A stretch of DNA of 40,141 nt from Actinomycetota bacterium (GCA_014381945.1 JACNKQ010000026.1:1-40141); one strand, 5' to 3'; positions 1-8,629 are shown, numbered from the stretch's first letter. The notes: a model not told the origin generated them from the letters alone. A program made the numbers and translations.

Positions 1-109
1 AGTGGTCCTTGTCCTTCTGCCAGATGTCCTGCGTGTCGTACTGGTCGAAGCGGGCGGATACGGCGGCATCGGTTTCAGCCTGGATGCTGATCTCGTGTTC
101 GATGGGCAC
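1..109 (-). CDS. N-terminus of a cut-off enzyme, perhaps class III aminotransferase
   Basis: Only the first 36 codons are inside the window. A GTG start at 109 follows a good ribosome binding site (AGGAG, 6-nt spacing). The peptide starts VPIEHEISIQAE and ends FDQYDTQDIWQKDKDH. The closing W-x-K-D-x-x-H pattern resembles the region just before the HP-(W/F/Y)-T motif near the N-terminus of class III PLP aminotransferases, but the diagnostic part lies outside, so the call is a guess. It is in line with the DUF1028 and Rieske genes and is probably the next gene of the same minus-strand operon (47-nt gap). An aminotransferase would fit an operon that degrades a nitrogen compound. Confidence 0.35.
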   Translation of the reverse strand, partial: MPIEHEISIQAETDAAVSARFDQYDTQDIWQKDKDH

Positions 110-156
110 TGGGTGCTCCTTGTCAGGGCCGGCGGGACGATTCGGTCTTCGGTCGC

Positions 157-834
157 CTACGGGTCGCCGGCGACGCCGTAGCTGGGTGCGTTCACCGGGT
201 CGAGGGCCCGGACGAGGTACGGCTTCATCTCGGGTTCGTACCTGGTCCAGAGGTGCCGCAGCGTGGCGATCGGATCGTCGTCGTCCCAGTCGACCCGGAG
301 GTCGACGAGGGCGAACGGCTGCTCGTGGTGGACGAGCAGGGCCGCCGAGTAGACGGACCCCTCTTCGCCGCCGGCTGCGAGGCCCGCTTCGAGTCCTCTG
401 AGGAGGCGCTCGGCGAGGTGGTCGCCGGGGCATGCGTCGAACGCATCGGTCATCGCCTGCGGCACGTCGGGTGCGCTCAGGAGGTTGCCGGCGGCGACAC
501 AGTGGTCGCCTTCGCTGATCCGGTTGAGGCCCAGCACGTTGGCGCCGGTGAAGTGCCCGACGCGGCCCTGGAGGTCGACGGCGGTGAGTTGTCGATAGTC
601 GATGTTGTCGCGTCCGGCGGCCACCGCTGCCACGGCCTCGGGGGCGGTGTCGCCGGCAGCGAGTCGTTCGAAGACGAGTTCGGCGAGGTGCGGGTCGGTG
701 ACGTTCTGGGTCGAGACGGCCCCGACGCCTGCCCTGGCGTGTGGGCATCTCGAACCGACGCAGATCGACGAGGTCGTGATCGCCACGCCGAACATGTCGG
801 TGCGGGCGCAGTGGCCGACGACGGAGAAGGTCAT
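157..834 (-). CDS. DUF1028 family protein (Ntn-hydrolase-like)
   Basis: 225 aa, the usual size for DUF1028. The N-terminus MTFSVVGHCARTDMFGVAI, a conserved GAVSTQN stretch and the GHFTGANVLG region are typical of this family, which is grouped with Ntn-hydrolase folds; no reaction is firmly established for it. It starts 9 nt after the Rieske gene ends, with no obvious Shine-Dalgarno site, so translation is probably coupled. Family members often sit with M20 peptidases, RidA proteins and aminotransferases in amino-acid or peptide catabolic operons, as here. No signal peptide is seen, so it is probably cytosolic. Confidence 0.8.
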   Translation of the reverse strand: MTFSVVGHCARTDMFGVAITTSSICVGSRCPHARAGVGAVSTQNVTDPHLAELVFERLAAGDTAPEAVAAVAAGRDNIDYRQLTAVDLQGRVGHFTGANVLGLNRISEGDHCVAAGNLLSAPDVPQAMTDAFDACPGDHLAERLLRGLEAGLAAGGEEGSVYSAALLVHHEQPFALVDLRVDWDDDDPIATLRHLWTRYEPEMKPYLVRALDPVNAPSYGVAGDP

Positions 835-843
835 GGGCGCACG

Positions 844-1986
844 CTATGCGAGCCGGTCGGCCAGGTACCCCATCAGGTCATGGAGCTCGTGTTCCAGCCA
901 ACTGAGGGGACCGGGTCTCGCCAGGGGCGCACGGGAGCCCCGGTGGATGCCCTCGACGACGACACGGTCCTCCTCGCAGACGTCGGCGAAGAATGCGACG
1001 GTCTCGGCCACCCACGCCTCGGGATCGTCCAACGAGGCGTACATCTCCGGTGCCGCTGCGATTCCGAAGCGCAGGTCCACCTGCGAGGTGCCTCTGGGTC
1101 GCAGCGACAGGTACCAGAGGTGGTCGGGTGCGAGGATGTACATGTGCGACGGGAACACCGTCGGCATCACGGTTGTGCTGCGCCACTCGCCGTCGAGGCT
1201 CGTGTTGTCGGCGTGGGCCCGGCCGTACCTGGAGCGTTCGTCCTTGGCGAACAACTGGTAGGTGAACGCCGGGTGGCGCCTGTCGGGGAAGACCACAGAG
1301 TCCATCGGCATCCAGGTGCCGAGCGTGGCCCAGTGTGCGACGGGCAGGTGGTAGCCCTCCATGAAGTTCTCGGTCAGGAACTTCCAGTTCGTGTTCCAGA
1401 CGTGGTCGGCGCGGTGGACGGGCACGTAGTGGGCGATCCCGTACCGGGCGACGAGGTCGTCGAGTGGCTCGAGCAGTTCGGCGACCGGCAGTGCGTCGGG
1501 GTCGAGCGTGATGTAGATCCAGCCGTTCCACACCTCGGTTCGGATCGACGGGAGGCAGTGGTCGGCCTTGTCGAACCCGTCGGTGGCCTCCATGTGGTTG
1601 GCGGCGGCGAGTCGGCCGTCGAGGTCGTAGGACCATGCGTGGTAGGGGCACACGATCCTGCCGGTGTTGCCGCTGCCGTCGAGGAGTCGCATCATCCGGT
1701 GGCGGCAGACGTTGGCGAGGGTGCGGATCTCGCCGTCGCGGCCGCGCATGCAGAACACGGGCTGGTCGGCGATCGAGTAGGTGAGGTAGTCGCCGGGTTC
1801 GGGGATCTCGGCGGCGAGCCCGGGCGACACCCAGTCGTGGGCGAACATCCGCTGCTGCTCCAGTTCGAGGATCTCCTCGCTGTGGTACATCTCGGGCGGC
1901 ATCGCGGTTGCGCCCGACAGCGGGCCGTCGGCGACCTGCCGCAGCCGGGCGAGCACCGCTCTGACCTCGGGGCTCAGGGAGGACAC
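844..1986 (-). CDS. Rieske non-heme iron oxygenase, large subunit
   Basis: 380 aa. The Rieske [2Fe-2S] site is complete: C94-x-H96 (NVCRHR) and C113-x2-H116 (CPYHAW). The catalytic domain has the mononuclear iron motif ENFMEGYHLPVAHW, giving H213 and H218 as ligands after E206/N207; the third, acidic ligand would lie in the C-terminal third. The architecture is that of ring-hydroxylating oxygenase alpha subunits and of the related choline/carnitine/betaine oxygenases. No beta subunit, ferredoxin or reductase gene is nearby, so electrons must come from elsewhere. GTG start at 1986, 12 nt after ridA. Position in an operon with an M20 deacylase, acyl-CoA dehydrogenase and RidA protein suggests hydroxylation or N-dealkylation of a nitrogenous substrate, but the substrate cannot be read from the sequence. 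Confidence 0.9.
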   Translation of the reverse strand: MSSLSPEVRAVLARLRQVADGPLSGATAMPPEMYHSEEILELEQQRMFAHDWVSPGLAAEIPEPGDYLTYSIADQPVFCMRGRDGEIRTLANVCRHRMMRLLDGSGNTGRIVCPYHAWSYDLDGRLAAANHMEATDGFDKADHCLPSIRTEVWNGWIYITLDPDALPVAELLEPLDDLVARYGIAHYVPVHRADHVWNTNWKFLTENFMEGYHLPVAHWATLGTWMPMDSVVFPDRRHPAFTYQLFAKDERSRYGRAHADNTSLDGEWRSTTVMPTVFPSHMYILAPDHLWYLSLRPRGTSQVDLRFGIAAAPEMYASLDDPEAWVAETVAFFADVCEEDRVVVEGIHRGSRAPLARPGPLSWLEHELHDLMGYLADRLA

Positions 1987-1998
1987 GGGGTGGCCTGG

Positions 1999-2415
1999 TC
2001 AATCCGGGATGACGGCGGTGGCTTCGATCTCGACCAGCCACTCCGGGCGGGCGAGTGCCGACACGACGATGCCGGTGGAGCAGGGATGGACTCCGACCAG
2101 CCATTTCCCCATCTCCCGGTACACGGCTTCGCGGTGGGAGATATCGGTGAGGTAGACGACGATCCGGCAGATGTGGCCGAGTTCTGATCCGGCTTCGGCG
2201 AGCAGCATCTCGATGTTCGCCATCGTCTTTTCGGTCTGCCTGGCGGCATCGCCGACGTGCAGCGACTCGCGGGTCTCGAGGTCCTGCGACACCTGGCCCC
2301 GCAGGAACACCATCGTCCCGCGGGCCACGACTCCCTGGCTGAGGTCGTTGTCGAGGTTCTGTTCCGGGTAGGTGTCCCTGGTGTTGAAGGGGCGGATCCG
2401 CTGGTGGCTGGACAT
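1999..2415 (-). CDS. RidA/YjgF/UK114-family protein lacking the catalytic Arg
   Basis: 138 aa. ATG at 2415 follows GGGAG with 5-nt spacing, which decides the start against a much longer read-through frame. The C-terminus (ARPEWLVEIEATAVIPD) is the standard RidA ending. Archetypal RidA proteins deaminate reactive enamines/imines using an Arg in P-A-R-(S/T); here the same place reads HPCSTG, with Ser113 where the Arg should be. It therefore looks like one of the Rid subfamilies without that Arg, and imine deaminase activity should not be assumed. It sits between the acyl-CoA dehydrogenase and Rieske genes and probably handles an unstable intermediate of the same pathway. Confidence 0.88.
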   Translation of the reverse strand: MSSHQRIRPFNTRDTYPEQNLDNDLSQGVVARGTMVFLRGQVSQDLETRESLHVGDAARQTEKTMANIEMLLAEAGSELGHICRIVVYLTDISHREAVYREMGKWLVGVHPCSTGIVVSALARPEWLVEIEATAVIPD

Positions 2416-2432
2416 GGTCGCTCCCGGCCCGC

Positions 2433-3644
2433 TCAGGCGCCGGCGTGGGCCTGTCCGGCGTCGATCGGGTCGACCTCGAACGGGGTGGAGCCGCCCCTGC
2501 CGCCCTTGGCGGAGAAGCCGTGGCCGAGCGCCAACTGTGCGAGGCGCTCGAGATAGAGGTCGTCGCGGAAGTGCAGGGTGAAGGTCCGGGCGTCGCGCAT
2601 CATCTGTCCGAGCGGGTAGCGCTCGTGGCAGGCCCGGGCGCCGACCAGGTCGAAGCCCTCGTACGGGATCGCCAGGACGACCTCCTTGGCGAGGTGCATG
2701 GTGCGGACGGCGTCGGCCTCGCATTCGTCCGGGTCGTCGCCGCGGTCGAGGCGGGCGGCGGTGGAGCGCAGGCCCGCTCGTGCGGCGAACAGGTCGGCGT
2801 CCATCTTGCCGAGGCGCACCCGGACCGCTTCGGAGTCGGCCAGGTCGTCGCGTTGGCCGATGTAGCCGGCGATGAAGTCGAACGCGGCCTGTGCGGAGCC
2901 GAGGTGGTTGGCGGCGTAGGCGCAGGAAAATGTTCGGGGGTCGCCGGTGACCCAACCGCCGGGCTCCCCGACCACGTGGTCGTCGGGGATGAACACGTCG
3001 TCGAACTTCACCCCGCAGGAGATGGTGGAGCGCATGCCCAGCATCTGCCAGTCATCGAGGAGTTCGACACCGTCGGATTCCGTGTCGACGACGGCGAAGA
3101 CGAGGCGGTGGGCGTAGGAGTCGTCGCCTTCGACGGCCGCCCACACCATGAGGTACTTGGCGATCGCCGCCACGGAAGCGAAGCCCTTGCGTGCGGTGAG
3201 TCGGTAGCCGCCGTCGACCTTCGTCAACTCGGCAGCCAGCTTTTCGGCACCGTTTTCGAAGATGTGCGCCTCGGAGCCGAGCGAGGCGCAGAACGCCCCG
3301 TCGACGATCCTCGGCATGAAGTGGTCGCGCTGCTCGGGGGTGCTGTGCCAGGCGATGATCCCGGCGGCGTGGTTGTGGACCTGCAGCAGTTGCGCGGTGT
3401 TCGACTCCCACCATGCCAGGCGTTCGAGGATCTCGTACCAGGCGGAGTAGTTGCCGGGCAGCCAGAGGCCCGCTCCGCCGTATTCGGTCGGCAGGCAGAG
3501 AACGTGGAGCCCGGCGGCCTTCGCCTCGGCGAAGTTCTCGTGGGGGAACGCCACGGTTTCGTCGAGGCCGCGCATGCGTTCGCGGAAGCGGGGGCCGAGT
3601 TCGTCGATGCGGGCGAGGATCTCTTCGGTGGCGGCGGTTGTCAT
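2433..3644 (-). CDS. Acyl-CoA dehydrogenase-family flavoprotein
   Basis: 403 aa, full length for the family. N-terminal helical domain with LPTEYGGAGL (about residues 52-61), a middle beta domain (GMRSTISCGVKFDDVFIP) and a C-terminal four-helix domain with ERYPLGQMMRDAR, the usual R-x2-RDAR-type FAD/CoA region. The stretch after RDAR, where the typical Y-E-G-T catalytic-Glu motif is expected, reads TFTLHFRDDLYLERL, so the classic base is not evident; the protein may be a dehydrogenase with a relocated base or a monooxygenase-type member (DszC/HpaB-like branch). RBS GAGGAG, 5-nt spacing. Its ATG overlaps the stop of the upstream M20 gene (ATGA), showing translational coupling. Confidence 0.85.
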   Translation of the reverse strand: MTTAATEEILARIDELGPRFRERMRGLDETVAFPHENFAEAKAAGLHVLCLPTEYGGAGLWLPGNYSAWYEILERLAWWESNTAQLLQVHNHAAGIIAWHSTPEQRDHFMPRIVDGAFCASLGSEAHIFENGAEKLAAELTKVDGGYRLTARKGFASVAAIAKYLMVWAAVEGDDSYAHRLVFAVVDTESDGVELLDDWQMLGMRSTISCGVKFDDVFIPDDHVVGEPGGWVTGDPRTFSCAYAANHLGSAQAAFDFIAGYIGQRDDLADSEAVRVRLGKMDADLFAARAGLRSTAARLDRGDDPDECEADAVRTMHLAKEVVLAIPYEGFDLVGARACHERYPLGQMMRDARTFTLHFRDDLYLERLAQLALGHGFSAKGGRGGSTPFEVDPIDAGQAHAGA

Positions 3645-4795
3645 GGGGACTCCTCGGGATCGGCGCCAGTGCAGAACGCCTGGATGGTCTCGTGCAGGAC
3701 CTCGACGCAGCGGTCGAGTTGGGCGGGTTCGACGTACTCGTTGGGCTTGTGGGCGTCGGCGATGTCGCCGGGACCGACGATGACGGCCGGCGTGCCGAGG
3801 CGGTCAGCGTAGAGCCCGGCCTCGCATCCGAATGACACGGGGAGGGGCCTTCCGGAACCGACCAGTGCCTCGAGCGAGGTGACGGCATCGAGCGACGGGT
3901 CGGTGGCGAGCGCCGGGTAGGAGAGGACCTGTTCGGCCTCGATGTGTCCGCCGACGTCTTCCAGGCGGGAGCGGGCCGAGGCGACCTCCTGCCAGAACCC
4001 GGCGAGCACGGCTTCGGGATCCGTGTCGGCGCCGTGGCGGAGTTCGAAGTCGAGGGTGCAGTCCGGGGCAAGCACGTTGAGTGCAAGGCCCCCGTGGATG
4101 CTGCCGACGTTGGCGCTGATGCCTGCGCTGGTCGAGTTGAGGTCGCCGATTGAGACCGCCAGCCCTGCGGCGATCATTACGGCGCTGGGGTCGATTGCCG
4201 CCCGGCTGGAGTGGCCGGCCCGGGCCCTCACGTCGATCCGGTGGGCGACCTTCCCGGTGTGGGCGTTGCAGAGCCGCATACCTGTCGGCTCGCCCACCAC
4301 GACGACCTCCGGGGCGCACGGGGAGTGCCCGGCCAGCCGGTCGAGCAGGCCGTGCACGCCGACGCACCCGATCTCCTCGTCGTAGCTGAGGCCCAGGTGG
4401 ACCGGCGCTCTGAGGGTCGCAAGGTCGACTGACTCGAGGACCACCAGGGCGGCGGCGAGGAAGCCCTTCATGTCGGCGCTGCCACGGGCACGCAGCTGTC
4501 CGTCGACCTCGGTCAACGAATACGGGTCGGTGGCCCAGCCGGTGCCGGCGGGGACGACGTCGGTGTGGCCGGAGAGCAGGATGCCGCCGGGGACGTCGGG
4601 CCCGAACCGGACGTGGAGGTTGGCCCGCCCGGTGTCACCGTGGACGACATCGACTGCGGCGTCGGCCCTGGCCGCCCGGTCGGCGAAGAGGTCGATGAGC
4701 TCCAGGTTCGTGGACAGGCTCTCGGTGGGGAACGCCACGAGGTCGGCGAGGAGGTCGACGACCGCCGACCCGGTCGCCTCCCGTACCGATGCCAT
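3641..4795 (-). CDS. M20 family deacylase, ArgE (acetylornithine deacetylase)-like
   Basis: 384 aa, zinc-dependent M20 fold. Visible metal/catalytic motifs: LLSGHTDVVP (His ligand plus Asp), RGSADMKGF (bridging Asp), SYDEEIGCVG (Glu base and Glu ligand), VVGEPTGM and, near the C-terminus, PGDIADAHKPNEYV with the final His. The overall pattern is that of ArgE-type N-acyl amino-acid deacetylases. No arginine-synthesis genes surround it; as first gene of a catabolic operon it more likely removes an acyl group from a pathway intermediate. Start at ATG 4795, because a near-consensus promoter (4803-4831) places the transcript start at this codon, giving a leaderless mRNA. Confidence 0.88.
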   Translation of the reverse strand: MASVREATGSAVVDLLADLVAFPTESLSTNLELIDLFADRAARADAAVDVVHGDTGRANLHVRFGPDVPGGILLSGHTDVVPAGTGWATDPYSLTEVDGQLRARGSADMKGFLAAALVVLESVDLATLRAPVHLGLSYDEEIGCVGVHGLLDRLAGHSPCAPEVVVVGEPTGMRLCNAHTGKVAHRIDVRARAGHSSRAAIDPSAVMIAAGLAVSIGDLNSTSAGISANVGSIHGGLALNVLAPDCTLDFELRHGADTDPEAVLAGFWQEVASARSRLEDVGGHIEAEQVLSYPALATDPSLDAVTSLEALVGSGRPLPVSFGCEAGLYADRLGTPAVIVGPGDIADAHKPNEYVEPAQLDRCVEVLHETIQAFCTGADPEESP

Positions 4796-4802
4796 GCCGA
4801 TG

Positions 4803-4831
4803 ATTGTCGCCCTCTGTGTTTCGGTCGTCAA
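4803..4831 (-). promoter_or_regulatory. Leaderless promoter of the M20/Rieske operon
   Basis: On the minus strand TTGACG (4831-4826) and GACAAT (4808-4803) are separated by exactly 17 nt. The -10 box ends 7 nt before the ATG at 4795, so transcription should start at or next to the start codon. No Shine-Dalgarno sequence is present. Confidence 0.65.
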
Positions 4832-4862
4832 ACGGGCGCCTGCAGGTTGGGCGGTATCCGGG

Positions 4863-6104
4863 TCATTCTCTGGTGGTGGGCAGGACCTCGTCGAAGGTGT
4901 CGAGGTCGCGCAGGGCGGGGAACCAGCGCCACCACAGCGCCACCACGACGATCGTGCCCACCCCGCCGAACACAACAGCCCCGACGAGGCCCATAAAGGC
5001 CGCTGTCAGGCCCGACTCTGCGGCGCCGAGTTCGTTGGATGCACCGATGAACACGTTCTCGACGGCGAGCACCCTCCCACGCATCTCTTCGGGGGTTGCC
5101 AGCGGTACCAGCGTCAGGCGGATGAACATCGAAACGGCGTCGGCCCCGGAGAGCACCAGCAGCGCAACGAAGGCCAGTGCATAGCTGCGGCTGAACCCGA
5201 GGACGACCGTGCCGAGGCCGAAGACCGTGACGACCGCCAGCAGGATGTGCCCGAGGTTTCGCTGCACGGGTCGAACCGCCAGCACGATCGTCACGGCCCC
5301 GGCCCCGATGCCCACTGCTGCACGAAGCCACCCCAGGCCCACCGCTCCGACTCCGAGTCGATCCTCGGCGATGGCGGGGAGGAGGGCGACGGCGCCTCCG
5401 AACAATACGGCGAACAGGTCGAGTCCCATGGCCCCGAACAGGATCGGGCTGCGTCGGATGAACCGGAGTCCCTCAAGTGCTTCGTGGACCGCCCGGCCGG
5501 GACTCGGGGCGTCGAGCCGTCGGACTCCGGACGAGGGCGTCAGGACGACGATGCCGAATGCGATTGCCAGGGCGACAGAGGCGGCGAGGTACGGCAGCGG
5601 CTCATCGACGACGAAGAGAAGGCCGAATACGACCGGCCCGACGATGATTCCGGCCTGGAAGGCGACCGACTTCAGGGCGACGACCCTGGTCACCACTGCG
5701 AGCGGCGAGAGGTCGATCATGAGGGCCCGGCCTGCGGGCGCTGCGAACGAGCGGGCGATCCCCACGATGCCGATGATGAAAAAGATCGGCACCACTGAGG
5801 TCGGTTCGCTCCTGGCGTAGCCGAAGAGCAGCAGCGATGCCATTGCCTCGGTCACGAGGGCTGCGCCGAACACCCAGCGCCGGTCGATGCGGTCGGCGAC
5901 GGTCCCGGCAATCGGAGCCAGGATGACCACCGGAAGGAACTCGGCGAGGCCCAGCAGGCCGAGGTCCAGTTCCCGGCCCGTCAGGTCGTAGACCTGCTTG
6001 CCGACGATGGTCACCTGGCCGACCATGGCGAATGAACCGAGGAAGTGGGCGACGAACAGCACCCGTACCCGAACGGGGATCCGAATCGGTTCGGGGGTGT
6101 GCAT
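4863..6104 (-). CDS. MFS transporter (MFS_3/EntS-like exporter)
   Basis: 413 aa with about 12 hydrophobic segments. The cytoplasmic loop after TM2 reads AGTVADRIDRRWV, the classic MFS D-R-x-x-R-R signature, and the second half carries the related PEEMRGRVLAVENV loop typical of the EntS/MFS_3 group. Integral membrane protein, probably a proton-driven exporter of a small molecule; substrate not predictable. Start chosen at ATG 6104 (MHTPEPIRIPVRVRV), since a longer frame would run into the divergent monooxygenase gene. CAGAGT lies 6 nt before this ATG and may be a -10 box. Divergent from the EthA-like gene, so the two may share control. Confidence 0.85.
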   Translation of the reverse strand: MHTPEPIRIPVRVRVLFVAHFLGSFAMVGQVTIVGKQVYDLTGRELDLGLLGLAEFLPVVILAPIAGTVADRIDRRWVFGAALVTEAMASLLLFGYARSEPTSVVPIFFIIGIVGIARSFAAPAGRALMIDLSPLAVVTRVVALKSVAFQAGIIVGPVVFGLLFVVDEPLPYLAASVALAIAFGIVVLTPSSGVRRLDAPSPGRAVHEALEGLRFIRRSPILFGAMGLDLFAVLFGGAVALLPAIAEDRLGVGAVGLGWLRAAVGIGAGAVTIVLAVRPVQRNLGHILLAVVTVFGLGTVVLGFSRSYALAFVALLVLSGADAVSMFIRLTLVPLATPEEMRGRVLAVENVFIGASNELGAAESGLTAAFMGLVGAVVFGGVGTIVVVALWWRWFPALRDLDTFDEVLPTTRE

Positions 6105-6188
6105 CGGTTCACTCTGCCACCGGTTGCGGGACGCACCGGACTCCGGGCGGATGTGGCATCTGACGATCCCATGGTGGACCCTCTGCCC

Positions 6189-7670
6189 ATGGGCGAGCGA
6201 GAGGCTGAGACCGAGCACTTCGATGTCCTGGTCGTGGGGGCCGGCATCTCAGGCATCGGCGGCGCCTACCACCTTCAGCAGCAGTGTCCCGACAAGTCGT
6301 ACGTGATCCTCGAGACCATGGACGGGTTCGGTGGCACCTGGAAGACGCACACGTATCCGGGCATCCGTTCCGACAGCGACCTGTACACGTTCGGGTACCG
6401 GTTCAAGCCATGGACCGGGCCGCCGATCGCCACCGCCGACGAGATCCTCGACTACATGGGCGAGGTGATCGACGACAACGACATCGGCCGCCATATCCGC
6501 TACTCGCACACGATCTCGTCGGCGTCATGGTCGACCGGGGACCGGCGCTGGACCCTCGCGGTGACCCGCACCGACACCGGGGAGCAGGTCCGGTTCACCG
6601 GCGACTTCCTGTGGATGTGTCAGGGGTACTACCGGCACAGCGCCGGATACACCCCCGAGTGGGAGGGCATGGACCGCTTCGGTGGCGAGATCGTGCACCC
6701 CCAGACGTGGCCCGAGGACCTCGACTATGCGGGGAGGCAGGTGGTGGTGATCGGGTCGGGGGCCACGGCGGCGACCCTGATTCCGGCGATGGCGGCCGAC
6801 TGTGGGCACGTCACGATGCTGCAGCGGTCGCCGACCTACTTCGTCGCCCGGCCCAACAGCAACGAGATGGCCGACACCCTCCGGGAACTCGACATCCCGG
6901 AGGAGTGGACCCACGAGATCGTTCGTCGGCAGATCCTCCACACCCAGCAGCAGGTCGTGCAACTGTCGGCCGAGTTCCCGGACCTGGTGCGGGAGGAGTT
7001 GTTCAACGGGATCCGGGAGGTCCTCGGCGAGGACTACGACGTCAGCCCCCACTTCACGCCGTCGTACCCGCCGTGGCGGCAGCGCCTGGCCCTGATCCCC
7101 GATGGCGACCTGTTCCACAGCATCGCTGCAGGCGACGCCTCGGTGGTGACCGACGAGATCGAGGAGTTCACCGAAACCGGCATCCGGTTGAAGTCCGGCG
7201 ACCACCTCGAGGCCGACATCATCATCACCGCCACGGGGTTCGAACTCAACGTGCTGGGCGACATCGACTTCTGCATCGACGACGAACCGCTCGTCTTTTC
7301 CGACACGGTCGGCTATCGGGGGATGATGTTCACGGGCATTCCGAACATGGTCTGGGTGTTCGGCTACTTCCGCGCCAGTTGGACGCTGCGGGCAGACCTG
7401 GTCGCCGACTTCGTGTGCCGGCTCCTGCACCACCTGGATGACCGTGGCGCCTCGATGGTGACGCCGGTGTTACGCGCCGAGGATGCCGGCATGGACCTGC
7501 GGCCGTGGGTCGACCCGGAGGACTTCAACCCCGGCTACCTGATGCGTGCCATGCACCTGATGCCCCGTCAGGGAGCGCACGATCCGTGGCGCATGTCGCA
7601 GGACTACTGGGCCGACCGGCACACCATCCCGACCGCCGACCTGGACGACGGCACCCTCGTCTACGACTGA
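6189..7670 (+). CDS. EthA-like Baeyer-Villiger flavin monooxygenase
   Basis: 493 aa from ATG 6189, close to the 489 aa of mycobacterial EthA. FAD Rossmann motif GAGISG (17-22), the Baeyer-Villiger fingerprint FGGEIVHPQTWP (164-175) and NADPH Rossmann motif GSGATA (189-194) are all intact. Further EthA-like blocks are YPGIRSDSDLYTFGYRFKPW, TMLQRSPTY, LKSGDHLEADIIITATGFEL and the C-terminal GYLMRAMHLMPRQG. The family inserts oxygen beside ketones or oxidises thio-compounds; the mycobacterial member activates ethionamide. ATG 6171 and a start at 6045 are possible; 6045 would overlap the divergent MFS gene. Physiological substrate unknown. Convergent with the tryptophan dioxygenase gene. Confidence 0.93.
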   Translation: MGEREAETEHFDVLVVGAGISGIGGAYHLQQQCPDKSYVILETMDGFGGTWKTHTYPGIRSDSDLYTFGYRFKPWTGPPIATADEILDYMGEVIDDNDIGRHIRYSHTISSASWSTGDRRWTLAVTRTDTGEQVRFTGDFLWMCQGYYRHSAGYTPEWEGMDRFGGEIVHPQTWPEDLDYAGRQVVVIGSGATAATLIPAMAADCGHVTMLQRSPTYFVARPNSNEMADTLRELDIPEEWTHEIVRRQILHTQQQVVQLSAEFPDLVREELFNGIREVLGEDYDVSPHFTPSYPPWRQRLALIPDGDLFHSIAAGDASVVTDEIEEFTETGIRLKSGDHLEADIIITATGFELNVLGDIDFCIDDEPLVFSDTVGYRGMMFTGIPNMVWVFGYFRASWTLRADLVADFVCRLLHHLDDRGASMVTPVLRAEDAGMDLRPWVDPEDFNPGYLMRAMHLMPRQGAHDPWRMSQDYWADRHTIPTADLDDGTLVYD

Positions 7671-7684
7671 GGCCGGGCAGCCGC

Positions 7685-8629
7685 TCAGGACTCGAGACGG
7701 GTGCGCAGCGACCACAGTTCGGGGAAGTACCGGAACTCGGTGGTTTGGCGCAGCCATTCGACGCCCGTGGATCCGCCGGTGCCCGGCTTGTAGCCGATGA
7801 TGCGCGACACGAGCACGAAGTGGCGCCACCGGTAGAGGGCCATCTGTTCGTCGAGTGCGATCAGGGTTTCACCGAGGCGGTAGAGGTCGTTGCCGGTGCT
7901 CGGATCGTCGTAGATGTCGAACCAGGCCTGCTCGACGCTCTCGTCGGGGGGGTAGGCGTCGGCCCAGTCGCGGTCGAGCGCACCGGGGTCGATGGCGAAA
8001 CCCCGGCGGTCCAGCATGGCGATGACCTCGTCGTAGAGGCTGGGGCTATCGAGGGCCTCTTTCATGTGGGGCCACACGTGGGGGACGTTGCGGTGGGCGC
8101 TGGCCAGGTGCCGGTCCTTGTTGCCGAGGATGAACTCGACGTGGCGGAACATGAACGACAGTTGGCCGGACGCCTCGTCGAGGTGGTCGCGGAACTGGTT
8201 GAAGCCTTCGGCTGACACGGTGGCGACAACGTCCCACGTGCTGATCAGAAGCTTGGCGATCTCGAGCGAACGGTCGAGCACCAGCATGGCGTCGGAGACC
8301 TGGTCGCCACGGATGAGGTGGCGGGCGTTGTGAAGTTCGAAGTGGAATGACTTGAACAGCAACTCCTTGACCTGTCCCATGATGAAGAAGCACGTCTCGT
8401 CATAGGCGTCGCTGCGGGGGTGCTGGAGGGTGAGCAGCAGGTCGATGCTCTGGTAGTCGATGTACGGGTTGCTGGTGCTGTCGAAGTCGACCCTGGGCGT
8501 GCCACCGGTCTCTTCTACGAACTCGGCCCTGCTGGTGTCGGTCGTGGTACCCATCGGCCGTGGCTCGTTGCCGGGCGGCACCCCGGCCGGGTCGACGATG
8601 GTCGGGATCTGGGGCTTGAACGTGGGCAC
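7685..8629 (-). CDS. kynA: Tryptophan 2,3-dioxygenase
   Basis: 314 aa. Heme dioxygenase that opens the indole ring of L-tryptophan to N-formylkynurenine. Seen: YIDYQSIDLLLTLQ near residue 56, FRDHLDEASGQLSFMFR (146-162, the family's F-R-x-x-L...SG motif), YRWRHFVLVSRIIG with the probable heme ligand H270, and the substrate loop GTGGSTGVEWL (283-293). An N-terminal stretch of about 50 residues precedes the conserved core. GTG start at 8629 follows AGGAGG (5-nt spacing) that overlaps the stop of the upstream arylformamidase, so the two form an operon for consecutive steps. Confidence 0.96.
   Translation of the reverse strand: MPTFKPQIPTIVDPAGVPPGNEPRPMGTTTDTSRAEFVEETGGTPRVDFDSTSNPYIDYQSIDLLLTLQHPRSDAYDETCFFIMGQVKELLFKSFHFELHNARHLIRGDQVSDAMLVLDRSLEIAKLLISTWDVVATVSAEGFNQFRDHLDEASGQLSFMFRHVEFILGNKDRHLASAHRNVPHVWPHMKEALDSPSLYDEVIAMLDRRGFAIDPGALDRDWADAYPPDESVEQAWFDIYDDPSTGNDLYRLGETLIALDEQMALYRWRHFVLVSRIIGYKPGTGGSTGVEWLRQTTEFRYFPELWSLRTRLES

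Noticed and set aside
253-2187. 644-codon open frame on the plus strand
   Set aside because: It is the antisense shadow of the DUF1028 and Rieske genes in GC-rich DNA; low-complexity Gly/Val/Asp composition and no domain.
3641-4795. Arginine biosynthesis argE
   Set aside because: No other arg genes are near and it heads a Rieske/acyl-CoA dehydrogenase operon; only M20 deacylase is supported.
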